DNA of 64,000 nucleotides from Sambucus nigra (GCA_949130495.1 OX422216.1:97657967-97721966), one strand, 5' to 3'; shown: positions 23,312-35,861, numbered from the stretch's first letter. The notes: generated by a model not told the origin, from the letters alone. Numbers and translations are program-made.

Positions 23312-24423
23312 TGGGAGTTTGTATTTTATATGCTTTCATAGACATATTTGATTTAATGGATATTGTATGGTTATTTACTGCAGTAAAGTATTAAGTTTAT
23401 ATTCACTCTGACTTTATATGGTTTGATCTCACTAAGGTTTAAGGAGGACCAGTTGGAAATAGGCATGTTAAGATCACATTGCATGAAATTTTCATGCTAC
23501 ACATCCACACTTGATCTTTGTCATTAGTTGCATTGATATATGTGATCATTGATGGGTCTACTTACGAAATGTGTAATGATGATCGCTTTGATTCTATATT
23601 AGCTGAATCAGAGAACAATAAACAAATAAAACTAGCTCATATAAGTCTTAAATCAAAAATAAATTCAAATAAAGGACAAATCCCATTTTAAGATATCGAA
23701 CACCCTATTAATATTTGATCTTTGGAAAAAATATTAACTTGTAAGTGATATCTTGCCGTAATAATCAAACACTGATAATAAGAACATATTGAATAATAAT
23801 TCTTCCTTTGGCCCTAATTATTATTTATATGTAAAACTAAATAATTATCACATGCTTATTATTAAAGTGGCACATGAAATTTTGTTAAAAAATAATCTTC
23901 CTTTGGGCCGATTAATATTCACATAAATTACATGCACGTAATTCTTTTTATATTTCGAAATAAAATTATTTTTTTAACAAAATAGGTCACTTTGGTGACA
24001 TATTGTTTAAATTAATTTATCTCGAAATATATATATAAATACACCAAAATTTGAATTTAAATTTGTATATGGGTTCAAAACCCCTTTGGCTCTAGACTTG
24101 AAAGGTCATGGGTTCAAAACCCCTTTGGCTCCAGACTTGAAAGGTTATGGGTTCAAAACCTCTTGAGATCCTTCACAATTTTCATCATTTAAGAGACTTA
24201 AATATGAAACACCAAGAGTCGAACCTTTAACCTTCCACTACCATCAAATCAACCGCTAGTCCAAATTTCATGAATTTTATATCGTTGGAATCGTAATGAA
24301 ACGAGAATATTTCTGAATCCAAATTTTTTTCCTGAAATATTAAACCTTTTTGAAAAAATATTTGCAGCCAAAAATTAATATCAATACCTTCCTAATATAT
24401 TCTCAACAATTCAACATGAAATA
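23312..24423. other. Copia 3' untranslated region and following AT-rich DNA
   Basis: Just after the pol stop is AGTGGGAGTTTG, a polypurine-like run. About 370 bp of typical long copia 3' UTR follows, then AT-rich DNA with repeated CTTCCTTTGG words near 23,807 and 23,898. No LTR boundary could be placed. The part next to 24,424 probably belongs to the leader of the reverse-oriented element whose primer site is there. Confidence 0.5.
24071..24165. repeat. 39-bp tandem repeat, about 2.4 copies
   Basis: The unit starts GGGTTCAAAACCCCTTTGGC and recurs at 24,071, 24,110 and 24,149 with few changes. GGGTTCAAAACCC is a small hairpin resembling a tRNA T-arm, but no tRNA fold surrounds it. Confidence 0.85.
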
Positions 24424-24435
24424 GCTCTGATACCA
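24424..24435 (-). other. Primer binding site (initiator tRNA-Met type), reverse strand
   Basis: Reverse-strand TGGTATCAGAGC lies two bases inside the apparent LTR edge at 24,438. It marks a second, reverse-oriented LTR element whose interior would run left. Confidence 0.75.
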
Positions 24436-24437
24436 CA

Positions 24438-24754
24438 TGATGGAATAATTTCTATTTTGTGAAAACTATCACACAAACAGGAACATTCATATTGAATTAT
24501 CAAGAAATATAAATATTGATTTTGCGGAAGCGTACCTGAATTCATGACAGAAAGTTAAAATATTTGAGTCTGAGGTTCCAATTGCTAACTCAATGATGTA
24601 TTTTCTATTTTTTTCACGTCATTAAACTTTAATCCTCAAATTATTCAATATTGGGAATAAATGCATGAATTAAACCTTGAAAACCCATGAGCACTTGAGC
24701 ATATTTTCTAAAATCATTCGGTAGCACAATTATAGCTTTGTATCTTTTTATTGC
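24438..24754 (-). mobile_element. 3' part of a reverse-oriented 5' LTR, interrupted by the chromovirus
   Basis: The plus strand begins TGATGG next to the primer site, so the LTR ends in CCATCA on its own strand. The other end was split when the chromovirus inserted at 24,755-24,759. Its continuation after 35,866 could not be separated from the Athila/Tat-like interior. Confidence 0.45.
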
Positions 24755-24759
24755 GTTGT
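24755..24759. repeat. Target site duplication GTTGT (left)
   Basis: GTTGT immediately before the left LTR is repeated immediately after the right LTR at 35,862-35,866, as expected for gypsy integrase. Confidence 0.9.
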
Positions 24760-27700
24760 TGTGACACCCCGCCTAATTAAATACCGGGCGATCACTCCTT
24801 TATTAAATTCAATCAAGGTAAACAGTTGGTTCATTCTCAGCATCACTGTCGATAAAAATAAATTTTCCAATTTAACACCCTAAATAATTAAGCTAAGTGT
24901 CAAAACCATTTTCATACATAACTTTCCAAATTCTATTTAAAGAAAAATTATTTATTTATTTTGTTTAACCACATTCAATAAGTAAGAATCACACCACATT
25001 TAAATTCTGCAGCATAGTCCAATTGATTTGATACATTCGTCAATCGAATGTCAACATACGAAAACTAAAGTCACACATCCAAACTAAATAAATCCCATAG
25101 TAACAATACTGGAAATAACTGAAACACAAATGTCCAATAACAACGGAATAATGGAAAGAGCTACACATGCCCAACTAAATGAAAGTACTAAGAGTGGATC
25201 CGAATGAACGAAGTCGTCTAATCAAGAGACCTGCAACTCTCACCTAAGCTGCAGCGCGTTCCTTCCAAGAGATCCTAAGCAAGACGCCCCTGTGGCTGGG
25301 CACCTGTAATACATACATATATATACAAGAGAGAGAGAGAAAAAGAAACGGGTCAGAGCCCGAAAGTGTGTTTGATTTAAAATACGTTTAGCAAGTATTT
25401 AAATTGATACAGGCCAATGCAACAACATATTAGTGCGACACTCTCTTGAGAAATTCTCACCTCTCTTCCAATGTACACACCTATCGCACTAACCTTCCCA
25501 ACGGTTTGTCTTATCACTTATCGCACTAATCTTCCCAATGATTTAACTTATCTTAGATTACTCGTAAGATTTAAAATTCCACGATTCAATTGTTTGAAAA
25601 GAATATTTCAATTAGTAACAAAAGGTTCTCATTTTGACTTTATTAATCAATAAAGTTTTCCAGTGTCATATTTTACTTTCTCAAAACAAGTATTTATAAT
25701 TGAGTCATCAACAATGTCCTACATAACACATCACAGTAGGCAGTTCTAGATTTCAGAATTTCATATATATATTAACTACTAAAAAATATATATATAAACA
25801 ATAACAGCACCCCAAATAAAACTATGGTGCGAGCATACTCTACTATCCAATCCCCGTATCACTCGTACTAAGGGAATACAAATTCGGAATCACTCTCGAA
25901 CTGTATTAACACATACTCAAATAATATTGAGGCGAAGTATAGATTCCAAGTCCCTTAGGACCGTCTGAACTATCACTGCGATAGCCTGTACCAAGGATAC
26001 CTATACACAAACAATATGAGGCGAAGCATAGATTCCAAGTCTCTAAGAGGAAAGCACATACCCGCATCTCTTAGGACCGTCTGAACTATCATTCCGATAG
26101 CCGTACCAAGGATATCTATCTTCTAGGGTACAAGTCAATATCTCCCATAAAGGTCCTATCGAGATAAGACCGTCCCAGCGCGGAAACCTCAGGGATAGTA
26201 AGTAGCGTGGGCATGATTTTCACTCATAGATAGTATATGCATACACAATCATATAACTATACTAATATTACCATATCATTAATGGGTAAATTCTCAATTC
26301 CCATAATTACGTCATTCGCTTTTATTTCACATTATCTAGTTATCGCGTATAACCATTCAAAATCTTACTTTAATTTGAGGAACTTTTCCACTTACTACCT
26401 AACGCTTCATGGATTATATCCTCCCAATCATAAAATTCAGTAGGTATACATATATGTCCCAAAGTAACTCACTTACGTGTCTCTCTCTATTTAAGTCATA
26501 AATTTACCGACCCTTATGTAATTATCCTAAAATACAATTTTTGCCCGTCATCAAGGGTCCAAAAATTTATTCACATGTCCTACTGGTCTTCCCTATCCCC
26601 CAAAACATTTTATTAAGGATGCCCAAGAATTATCTCACAATAAATTGGATTTCAACTAATTTATAAGGGAAAGATGAGTCTGCCAGGAGGGGTCGATCGA
26701 TCGAGGTCTGGGGCTCGATCGATCGAACCTTCGATCGATCGAAGCTCTGGGCTCGATCGATCGATCAAGCAGGTATTTCAATTTCTACAGAATTGCAGTT
26801 ACGGGTTCTACCAGTTTTATTCATCCAAATCCATATTTTCCAAACCCAAACGTCCCAAAGATTCTACTACTAACATTATAACAATATACCAGATGTTTTT
26901 AACGTAAGGAATGTGTATTTCTATCATTTAAACATGAATTATCAACCCGAAATTCATACACAACTTCAAGAACCCTAAAATCTCTAAATCATTGTTCTAA
27001 TCTGTTTTACCCCAGAATTTCTTTCTTAATTACAAAAAAATTTCGTGGGTTATCTTTCTACATCACAAGAGACTTCCAAAATAAGGTTTAAGTCTTTACT
27101 ACATGCAAATTCCTATCAAAATTTGGGTTTTCTTCCATATATTTCATCCCTAATCATTCCTAAACTAATATGGAAATTGCACCAACGAAAATAGCAAGAT
27201 AAACACTTGCCTGGTATATTCAGAAGTCTGGATTGCGATTGATTTTGGTGTGGTTGCGTTTCCCGTCTCGCGATCTACGCGTTGGTGGTGGCGGCGGCGC
27301 AAACCGTTGAGTTTTGGGCCTTGAAATTGCTTGAGAGCTCTCTCCTCTCTTCTCCAATGGCCGTTCTAGGTTTTGGGTCTTTCTAACCCTAGGTGACAAC
27401 CTCAATATCAGATATAGCCTCTCTAATTTTCGTGGGTTTAATTACCCAAAAATGTAAAATGACCAAATTGCCCTCCCGGGTTACTAATTAGGCCTAAAAA
27501 CGCCCCGAGACCCAAACTACGCCCCCGGGTACACTTTTCTGACTATCTCGACCCTTTCGGACGCGTTGGCGCACTCAAAACGACCATACGAGCAACTTAT
27601 AAAATATTCACTTTTTATTTAACAAAATTTAGTCCCGACGCGACACGAGCACGTCCCGACTTAAATTTCTGAAATTGTCATTTAACTCACTCATGACATT

Positions 27701-27885
27701 CAATATAAACAATATAGTATATTACTTTGCTCATTAGTAATATTCAACAATTTCCCATAATTACTAACTCTCGTTTCGTTAATAATTATAACATAATTAA
27801 TTTCTGGATTTTTATTAAATAATTCACTCACATTAAATTTAATAAATCCCCAAATTAATATAGCATAAAAATACGGGGTATTACA
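24760..27885 (-). mobile_element. 3' LTR of the complete chromovirus
   Basis: In plus orientation it runs from TGTGACACCCCGCC to ACGGGGTATTACA. It includes CCTGTGGCTGGGCACCTG near 25,290, GGGTCAGAGCCCG near 25,350, the palindrome cluster at 26,691 and CTAATTTTCGTGGG near 27,423. The short frames inside (for example 26,674-26,907) are by-products of the repeat words, not genes. Confidence 0.95.
26691..26767. repeat. TCGATCGATCGA palindrome cluster in LTR
   Basis: Four blocks (GGTCGATCGATCGAGG, GCTCGATCGATCGAAC, CTTCGATCGATCGAAG, GCTCGATCGATCGATCAAGC) lie in 77 bp, about 1.12-1.19 kb from the LTR start. Each is a perfect palindrome with a CpG every 4 bp, and the blocks together could pair into hairpins. 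Confidence 0.92.
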
Positions 27886-27900
27886 TACTCCCCCTTAATA
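27886..27900 (-). other. Polypurine tract of the complete chromovirus
   Basis: Reverse-strand TATTAAGGGGGAGTA abuts the start of the 3' LTR, the normal position for plus-strand priming. Confidence 0.85.
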
Positions 27901-30900
27901 ACGTAATTTCATCCCGAAATTCGGAAAATAAGGCATACCTGGTAAAAACAAATCCGGATATCTCTCGCGCATATCTGCCTCGCGCTCCCAAGTGGATTCC
28001 TCCACATTATGATGCTCCCACTGGACCCGCACAAGTGGAACTATCTTCGACCTCAATCTCCTCTCACTATAGTCTAGGATAGCCACCGGTTTCTCCTCGT
28101 AAGAGCTATCAGGCTGTAAGTCGATCTCATCTATCGCAATGTGAGTATGGGCCATATCATCCCGAAGATATCGTCTCAACGACGAGATGTGGAATACATC
28201 GTGGATGCGATGTAAATGCTCTGGCAGTCCCAACCTGTATGCAACCGGCCCAATCCTCTCGATGATGGGAAATGGTCCCACGTACCTCGGAGCCAACTTC
28301 CCCTTCTTCCCGAACCTCATCACCCCCTTCATAGGAGATACACGCAATAACACTTGGTCTCCCACACTAAACTCCCAGAAGAACCGTTTCGCATCGGCGT
28401 AGCTCTTCTGCCTGTCCTGGGCTACCCGAATACGACTCCTGATCATCTCAATCCTCGCGGAGGTCTCCTGAATCACCTCTGGTCCTAGCAACTTGTTATC
28501 CCCCACCTCGAGCCAACAAGTTGGGGAACGACAAGGCCTGCCGTACAAAGCCTCAAATGGAGCCATGCCAATCGTGAACTGATACGAGTTATTATAAGCA
28601 AACTCTACCAGTGGAAGGTGTGGCTCCCAACCTCCTCCAAAATCAAGAACACATATGCGTAACATATCCTCCAGCATCTGATTGGTACGCTCTGTTTGTC
28701 CATCCGTCTGTGGGTGATAAGCTGAACTCAACCTCAACTCAGTACCCATAGCCTCCTGAAAGCTTTCCCAAAAACGTGACACAAAAATCTTGTCTCTATC
28801 TGACAAAATATTCAGGGGCACCCCATGCAATCTGACAACCTCAGCAATGAACAACTGAGCATACTGACCCGTGGTATAGTCTATCCGCACCGACAGAAAA
28901 TGATCCACCTTGGTCAAACGGTCTACTATCACCCAGATAGAATTGTGCCCCGCTGTGATGTAGGCAACCCTGTAATAAAATCCATGGAAATACTCTCCCA
29001 CTTCCACGCGGGTACTTCCAATGGCTGAAGAAATCCTGACGGTTTCTGATGGTCCACCTTCACCAGCTGGCAGGTAGAACACTTGGACATGAACTCATCA
29101 ATGTCCTTCTTCATCCCACTCCACCAGTATTGCCTCCTCATATCCTGGTACATCTTATCTCCTCCAGGATGTACTGCAAATCGGGACCCGTGAGACTGGG
29201 TCATCACTGCATGACGTAATTCTGCTCCTTCTGGAACCACCAATCTCCCATTAAACCTCAAACCCCCATCAGAACTAACAGAATAAGACTCAGCACCCTC
29301 GGCTAAAAGTCGTACAATCTGCTCCTGGAAAAACGGGTCTGTGGCCTGGGCCTGTATTACCCTCATAACAATCTCGAGTGTGATTGTCATAACAGATATG
29401 AAGGAACGGGCTACTGCGTCCTGGTGGCCTAACTCCTTCCACTTTGCTTTCCAGACATCCGCTACCTCGTCTACCGGTCTACGACTCAACGCGTCAGCAA
29501 CTACGTTGGCCTTTCCCGAATGATACTGTATATCGAACTGATAGTCCTTCACAAACTCTATCCATCTGCGTTGACGCATATTCAGCTCTCGCTGAGTGAA
29601 TTGGTACTGCAATGACTTGTGGTTTGTGAACAAACGAAATTTCTCCCCCCAATAGATAGTGTCTCCATATCCTCAATGCAAAAACGACCGCTGCTAACTC
29701 CAGGTCGTGGGTGGGGTAATTCTTCTCACGCGGCTTAATCTTTCGGGAGGCAAAAGCTATAGTCTTCTCCTCCTGCTGAAGTACTCCCCCAAGTCCCCGT
29801 AAAGAGGCATCGGTGTAAACCAGGTACTCCGCACCCGGCTTCGGTAAAGCAAGGACTGGCACTGAAGTAAGCTTGTCTTACAGCTCGTCGAAAGCCAACT
29901 GATAAGCGTCATCCCAAACATATGGTATTCCCTTACCAGTCAGATTCGTCAATGGACCCGCTATTTTGGAGAATCCCCGAATGAATCTCCTGTAGTATCC
30001 GGCTAACCCCAAGAAACTACGCACTTCCGTCGGTGTCGTGGGCTGTCCCCACTCCCTCACCGCTGATACTTTACTCGGGTCAACTGCTATCCCCTGCTCA
30101 GAAACAACATGGCCCAAGAACTGTACTTCTCACAACCAGAATCCACACTTCTCGTACTTAGCATACAACTGATGCTCTCGTAGAGTTTGGAGAACCTGCC
30201 TCAAGTGCTCGGCATGCTCCTCCTCGGAGTGTGAATATATCAAGATGTCATCTATGAAGACGATGACAAACTGGTCCAAGAACTCTCAGAATACTCGGTT
30301 CATTAAGTCCATGAAGACGGCTGGAGCATTTGTGAGTCCGAACGGCATCATCCTAAACTCATAGGACCCATATCTCGTCAAGAAGGCAGTCTTTGAAACA
30401 TCCTGCTCTCTAATACGCAACTGATGGTACCCCGACCTCAGATCTATTTTCGAAAAGAAAGTTGCTCCCCTCAACTGGTCGAACAGATCATCGATTCGAG
30501 GCAACGGATACTTATTCCGTATCGTGACCTTGTTCAACTCCCGGTAGTCCACACACAATCTCAGTGAACCATCTCTCTTTTTCACAAACAAGACTGGAGC
30601 GCCCCAAGGTGAGGTACTCCTACGAATGAATCCCTGACCTAACAGCTACTCTATCTGATCTCGTAGCTCTCGTATCTCTGCCGGAGCCATACGGTACGGT
30701 GCGCGTGCTATAGGTCTCGTATCTGGCAATATATCTATGACAAAGTCTATCTCACGACTGGGGGGTAGGCCTGGTATCTCCTGAAACACATCGGAATACT
30801 CCCTGACAACTGGGATCGAATCAAAGGGAATCACAACCTCCTTAGAGGTATCCTCCTCTATGTAATACAAATGAGCGGTCGAACCTCCCTCTGGGTGAGG

Positions 30901-31455
30901 CATCGCCACTACAAACATTTCTTGCCCCGGAATGGCAAAAACAATGCTCCCACCGAAGCAATCAATCATGGCTCTATAAGCTGCGAGCCAATCCATACCA
31001 ATAATCACATCATGCTCATGCATGTCTAAGACTAACATGTCTGCAGGTAATACCAAGCTACCAATCTCTACCCCCACTCCCCGGCATATAAAGAAAATAA
31101 GTGACCCACTCCCTAGTGGTGAGTCCACACACGTCACTGTGCTCTCTGATGTGGCTAACAACCCTAAGGTCTTCGCAAAATGCGTTGCCCCCGTATCAAA
31201 CAAAACCCGACCCATAGTACCGTGGATAGGAAACATACCCTCAATCGCGGGTGGTGCCTGTGGAGCTGCTGCCTGGTGGACGTTATAGACACGTCCGTAC
31301 TATAACTGCCCCTGCTGCACTGGAGCTGCTGGAACGGCTGGTAGGGCTGGCACCTGGGCTGGAGCTGGGAGTGCAGCCAAAAAAAGTGGTCTCTGTGGCT
31401 CATTACGGGCACCCTGCTGCTGTGGGGCCCTATCTCCCTCCGGACAATCTGGCGC
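27895..31455 (-). pseudogene. Chromovirus pol: protease, RT, RNase H, integrase, chromodomain
   Basis: Reverse-strand order: protease RVLFDTGATHF (about 31,195); [22 protein letters not shown] (about 30,590) with [15 protein letters not shown] and [11 protein letters not shown] (about 30,245); RNase [18 protein letters not shown] (about 29,800) and [16 protein letters not shown]; integrase HHCC ending CSTCQLVK and core SDRDKIF / HPQTDGQTERTN (about 28,680); C-terminal chromodomain PLVRVQWEHHNVEESTWE (about 28,000). The order PR-RT-RH-IN with a chromodomain defines a chromovirus. Stops: TAG near 31,300 and 30,646, TGA near 30,286 and 30,130, TAA near 29,878. Frameshifts lie near 29,640 and 28,945. 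Two stops look like CGA-to-TGA changes, as expected from methyl-C deamination. Confidence 0.95.
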
Positions 31456-32558
31456 CTATGGTCGTGTCTACCACATCCAAAACATCGGCCCTTGAAGTTG
31501 CCTCCCCTCTGTCCCTGCTGACCACGACCCTGCTGGCCGTTACCTCCTCGCCCCTGGCCCTGTTGGCCCTGATTAGCACGTTGCTGGCCCTGCTCGCCCT
31601 GCTGCTGTCCCTGCTGTCGGTGTTGGCCCTGTTGGCCTTGCTGATTAGGCTGGCCCTGCCTATAGCCCCCATATCCCTGCCTAGAATCACCTGAACGGAA
31701 TCGCTTAGCAGGGTCCCCCTGATGGGAACTCTGCTCGTGCTGACGAGTCTGTCCATGAGATGGTGCCCCACTGGCACTATTACCCCCGGTCCTGCCCTGC
31801 TGGCTGGACTCTCCTGCTCTCTTGCTTCCCTGCAGATGGAAGCGGTGATCCTGGGAATGCAGCAACGCGGCATTGAGTACATCAGTGAAAGTACTCAGGG
31901 ATAAATTCCCAATAAGGTGCTGACGGATCCTCCAAGCTAACCCGTCGACAAACAACATAATCTTCTTGCTCTCAGTAGGTGCCTCATCTGGCACAATGGT
32001 GAGAAGTCTCGTGAACTCCTCATCATACTCCGCTACGGTAAGACTCTCCTGCTTCAGATTTAGTAATTTCCGCCTCATCTCAGTCTGCACGGCGGGTGGA
32101 AAATACTTGCGGTCAAACCGCTCCCAGAACAACTGAATAGGGATCGTGTCCCTCTCCTCCAATGTGGTAGTGGACTCCCACCACTGCAAAGCGACTCCCA
32201 CCAGCTTAAAGGAAGCCAATAACTGCTTTTACACGTCAGTGCACTCATACATACGGAGATGCCGCTGGATGTCTTTCTTCCATTGGCTGACTGTGACAAT
32301 ATCGGAGCTACTAGAGAACTCAGGGGGATGCGCTTTCTGAAAAGCATCCCGAACTCTCTCCCATGCAGAAGGAAGCTGTATTGGTACTGGCGCCACTGCC
32401 TGAACTTGGGGTGGAGCCTGCTGAACCATCGCTAGTGCGGCATTCATCGCCTGAGCAACAATGGCGGCTACTTCATTTGCATTCATTGTGCCTTGTGCCG
32501 GAACTGCTGGCTGCTCGGCCTGGGCACGCCTATTCTTCGGAGCACGTCTCGGAGGCAT
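31440..32558 (-). pseudogene. Chromovirus gag with CCHC region
   Basis: The likely start is ATG 32,558 (MPPRRAPKNRRAQAEQP); sequence further upstream is leader. The retrotrans_gag core includes FQKAHPPEFSSSSDIVTVSQW, FKLVGVALQWWES, FWERFDRKYFP and EYDEEFTRLL. A Gln/Gly-rich linker (GQQGQHRQQGQQQGEQGQQ) precedes the knuckle CFGCGRHDHR, whose last Cys is lost from the frame by a one-base shift near 31,460; the other frame continues APDCPEGDRAP. A stop TAA at 32,229-32,231 splits the core (ECTDV*KQLLA). Gag builds the particle that packages element RNA. Confidence 0.92.
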
Positions 32559-32727
32559 TTGAAACGTGAAGAAATTTATTAGTCTACAGTCATTATCAAA
32601 TCTCAAATAGCTGAAGACATAAACTTGAAAGCAAGAATACAACCATCCTATAATAGGGCTCTATAGCAATAACGTTAAGCTGAAAGCGAAATAAGCCGTA
32701 CAGATCCTATGGACACTAGAACCTGAT

Positions 32728-32739
32728 GCTCTGATACCA
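32728..32739 (-). other. Primer binding site, initiator tRNA-Met
   Basis: Reverse-strand TGGTATCAGAGC starts two bases after the CA end of the 5' LTR and is a perfect match to the usual plant iMet primer site. Confidence 0.95.
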
Positions 32740-32741
32740 CC

Positions 32742-35700
32742 TGTGACACCCCGCCTAATTAAATACCGGGCGATCACTCCTTTATTAAATTAAATCAAGG
32801 TAAACAGTTGGTTCATTCTCAGCATCATCGTCGATAAAAATAAATTTTCCAATTTAACACCCTAAATAATTAAGCTAAGTGTCATGACCATTTTCATACA
32901 TAACTTTCTAAATTTTATTTAAATAAAAATTATTTATTTATTTTGTTTAACCACATTCAATAAGTAAGAATCACACCACATTTAAATTCTGCAACATAGT
33001 CCAATTGATTTGATACATTCGTCAATCGAATGTCAACATACGAAAACTAAAGTCACACATCCAAACTAAATAAATCCCATAGTAACAATACTGGAAATAA
33101 CTGAAATACAAATGTCCAATAACAACGGAATAATGGAAAGAGCTACACATGCCCAACTAAATGAAAGTACTAAGAGTGGATCCGAATGAACGAAGTCGTC
33201 TAATCAAGAGACCTGCAACTCCCACATAAGCTGCAGCGCGTTCCTTCCAAGAGATCCTAAGCAAGACGCCCCTGTGGCTGGGCACCTGTAATACATACAT
33301 ATATATACAAGAGAGAGAGAGAAAAAGAAACAGGTCAGAGCCCGAAAGTGTGTTTGATTTAAAATACGTTTAGCAAGTATTTAAATTGATACAGGCCAAT
33401 GCAACAACATATTAGTGCGACACTCTCTTGAGAAATTCTCACCTCTCTTCTAATGTGCACACCTATCGCACTAACCTTCCCAACGGTTTGTCTTATCACT
33501 TATCGCACTAATCTTCCCAATGATTTAACTTATCTTAGATTACTCGTAATATTCAAAATTCCACGATTCAATTGTTTGAAAAGAATATTTCAATTAGTAA
33601 CAAAAGGTTCTCATTTTGACTTTATTAATCAATAAAGTTTTCCAGTGTCACTTTCTCAAAACAAGTATTTATAATTGAGTCATCAACCATGTCCTACATA
33701 ACACATCACAGTAGGCAGTTCTAGATTTCAGAATTTCATATATATATTAACTACTAAAAAATATATATATAAACAATAACAGCACCCCAAATAAAACTAT
33801 GGTGCGGGCATACTCTACTATCCAATCCCCGTATCACTCGTACTAAGGGAATACAAATTCGGAATCACTCTCGAACTGTATTAACACATACTCAAACAAT
33901 ATTGAGGCGAAGTATAGATTCCAAGTCCCTTAGGACCGTCTGAACTATCACTGCGATAGCCTGTACCAAGGATACCTATACACAAACAATATGAGGCGAA
34001 GCATAGATTCCAAGTCTCTAAGAGGAAAGCACATACCCGCATCTCTTTGGACCGTCTGAACTATCATTCCGATAGCCTGTACCAAGGATATCTATCTTCT
34101 AGGGTACAAGTCAATATCTCCCATAAAGGTCCTATCGAGATAAGACTGTCCCAGCGCGGAAACCTCAGGGATAGTAAGTAGCGTGGGCATGATTTTCACA
34201 CATAGATAGTATATGCATACACAATCATATAACTATACTAATATTACCATATCAATAATGGGTAAATTCTTAATTCCCATAATTACGTCATTCGCTTTTA
34301 TTTCACATTATCTAGTTATCGCGTATAACCATTCAAAATCTTACTTTAATTTGAGGAACTTTTCCACTTACTACCTAACGCTTCATGGATTCTATCCTCC
34401 CAATCATAAAATTCAGTAGGTATACATATATCTCCCAAAGTAACTCACTTACATGTCTCTCTCTATTTAAGTCATAAATTTACCGACCCTTATGTATTTA
34501 TCCTAAAATACAATCTTTGCCCGTCATCAAGGGTCCCAAAATTTATTCACATGTCCTACTGGTCTTCCCTATCCCCCAAAACATTTTATTAAGGATGCCC
34601 AAGAATTATCTCACAATAAATTGGATTTCAACTAATTTATAAGGGAAAGATGAGTCTGCCAGGAGGGGTCGATCGATCGAGGTCTGGGGCTCGATCGATC
34701 GAACCTTCGATCGATCGAAGCTCTGGGCTCGATCGATCGATCAAGCAGGTATTTCAATTTCTGCAGAATTGCAGTTACGTGTTCTACCACTTTTATTCAT
34801 CCAAATCCATATTTTCCAAACCCAAACGTCCCAAAAATTCTACTACTAACATTATAACAATATACCAGATGTTTTTAACGTAAGGCATGTGTATTTCTAT
34901 CATTTGAACATGAATTATCAACCCGAAATTCATACACAACTTCAAGAACCCTAAAATCTCTAAATCATGGTTCTAATCTCTTTTACCCCATAATTTCTTT
35001 CTTAATTACAACAAAATTTCATGGGTTATCTTTCTACATCACAAGAGACTTCCAGAATAAGGTTTAAGTCTTTACTACATGCAAATTCCTATCAAAATTT
35101 GGGTTTTCTTCCATATATTTCATCCCTAATCATTCCTAAACTAATATGGAAATTGCACCAACGAAAATAGCAAGATAAACACTTGCCTGGGATTTTCAGA
35201 AGTCTGGATTGCGACTGATTTTGGTGTGGTTGCGTTCCCCGTCTCGCGATCTACGCGTTGGTGGTGGCGGCGGCGTAAACCGTTGAGTTTTGGGCCTTGA
35301 AATTGCTTGAGAGCTCTCTCCTCTCTTCTCCAATGGCCGTTATAGGTTTTGGGTCTTTCTAACCCTAGGTGACAACCTCAATATCAGATATAGCCTCTCT
35401 AATTTTCGTGGGTTTAATTACCCAAAAATGTAAAATGACCAAATTACCCTCCCGGGATACTAATTAGGCCTAAAAACGCCCCGAGACCCAAACTACACCC
35501 CTGGGTACACTTTTCTGACTATCTCGACCCTTACGGACGCGTTGGCGCACTCAAAACGACCATACATGCAACTTATAAAATATTCACTTTTTATTTAACA
35601 AAATTTAGTCCCGACGCGACACGAGCACGTCCCGACTTAAATTTCTGAAATTGTCATTTAACTCACTCATGATATTCAATATAACCAATATAATATATTA

Positions 35701-35861
35701 CTTTGCTCATTAGTAATATTCAACAATTTCCCATAATTACTAACTCTCGTCTCGTTAATAATTATAACATAATTAATTTCTGAATTTTTATTAAATAATT
35801 CACTCACATTAAATTTAATAAATTCCCAAATTAATATAGCATAATAATACGGGGTATTACA
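32742..35861 (-). mobile_element. 5' LTR of the complete chromovirus
   Basis: It has the same ends and internal order as the 24,760-27,885 copy, with small indels such as a missing ATATTTTA-type stretch near 33,649. In life this LTR would drive transcription leftward through gag-pol. Confidence 0.95.
34667..34743. repeat. TCGATCGATCGA palindrome cluster, second LTR copy
   Basis: The four palindromic blocks are identical to those at 26,691-26,767, although other parts of the two LTRs have diverged by a few percent. Confidence 0.92.

Larger units (their letters stand above)
24760..35861 (-). mobile_element. Complete Tekay/Del-like chromovirus, 11.1 kb, reverse strand
   Basis: Two LTRs (3,126 and 3,120 bp) flank a 4.86-kb interior with, on the reverse strand, a tRNA-iMet primer site, gag, protease, RT, RNase H, integrase, chromodomain and polypurine tract. 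A 5-bp target duplication (GTTGT) flanks it. In a stretch of about 430 bp compared by eye (27.19-27.6 against 35.16-35.58 kb) the LTRs differ at about 13 sites, roughly 3%. Insertion is therefore fairly recent, yet gag and pol carry at least six stops and three frameshifts. It sits inside other LTR-element DNA, not in host sequence. Confidence 0.96.

Noticed and set aside
24061..24170. Possible tRNA gene or CRISPR-like array
   Set aside because: Only about 2.4 tandem copies without spacers, in plant DNA, and no cloverleaf around the T-arm-like stem.
26674..26907. 77-codon frame reading VDRSRSGARSIE...DRSIKQV, present in both LTRs
   Set aside because: It is a translation of the TCGATCGA repeats inside a non-coding LTR; identity between copies reflects LTR duplication, not protein selection.
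31251..31694. 147-codon forward frame rich in Leu/Ala opposite gag
   Set aside because: It is the antisense shadow of the Gln/Gly-rich gag linker of the reverse-strand chromovirus.
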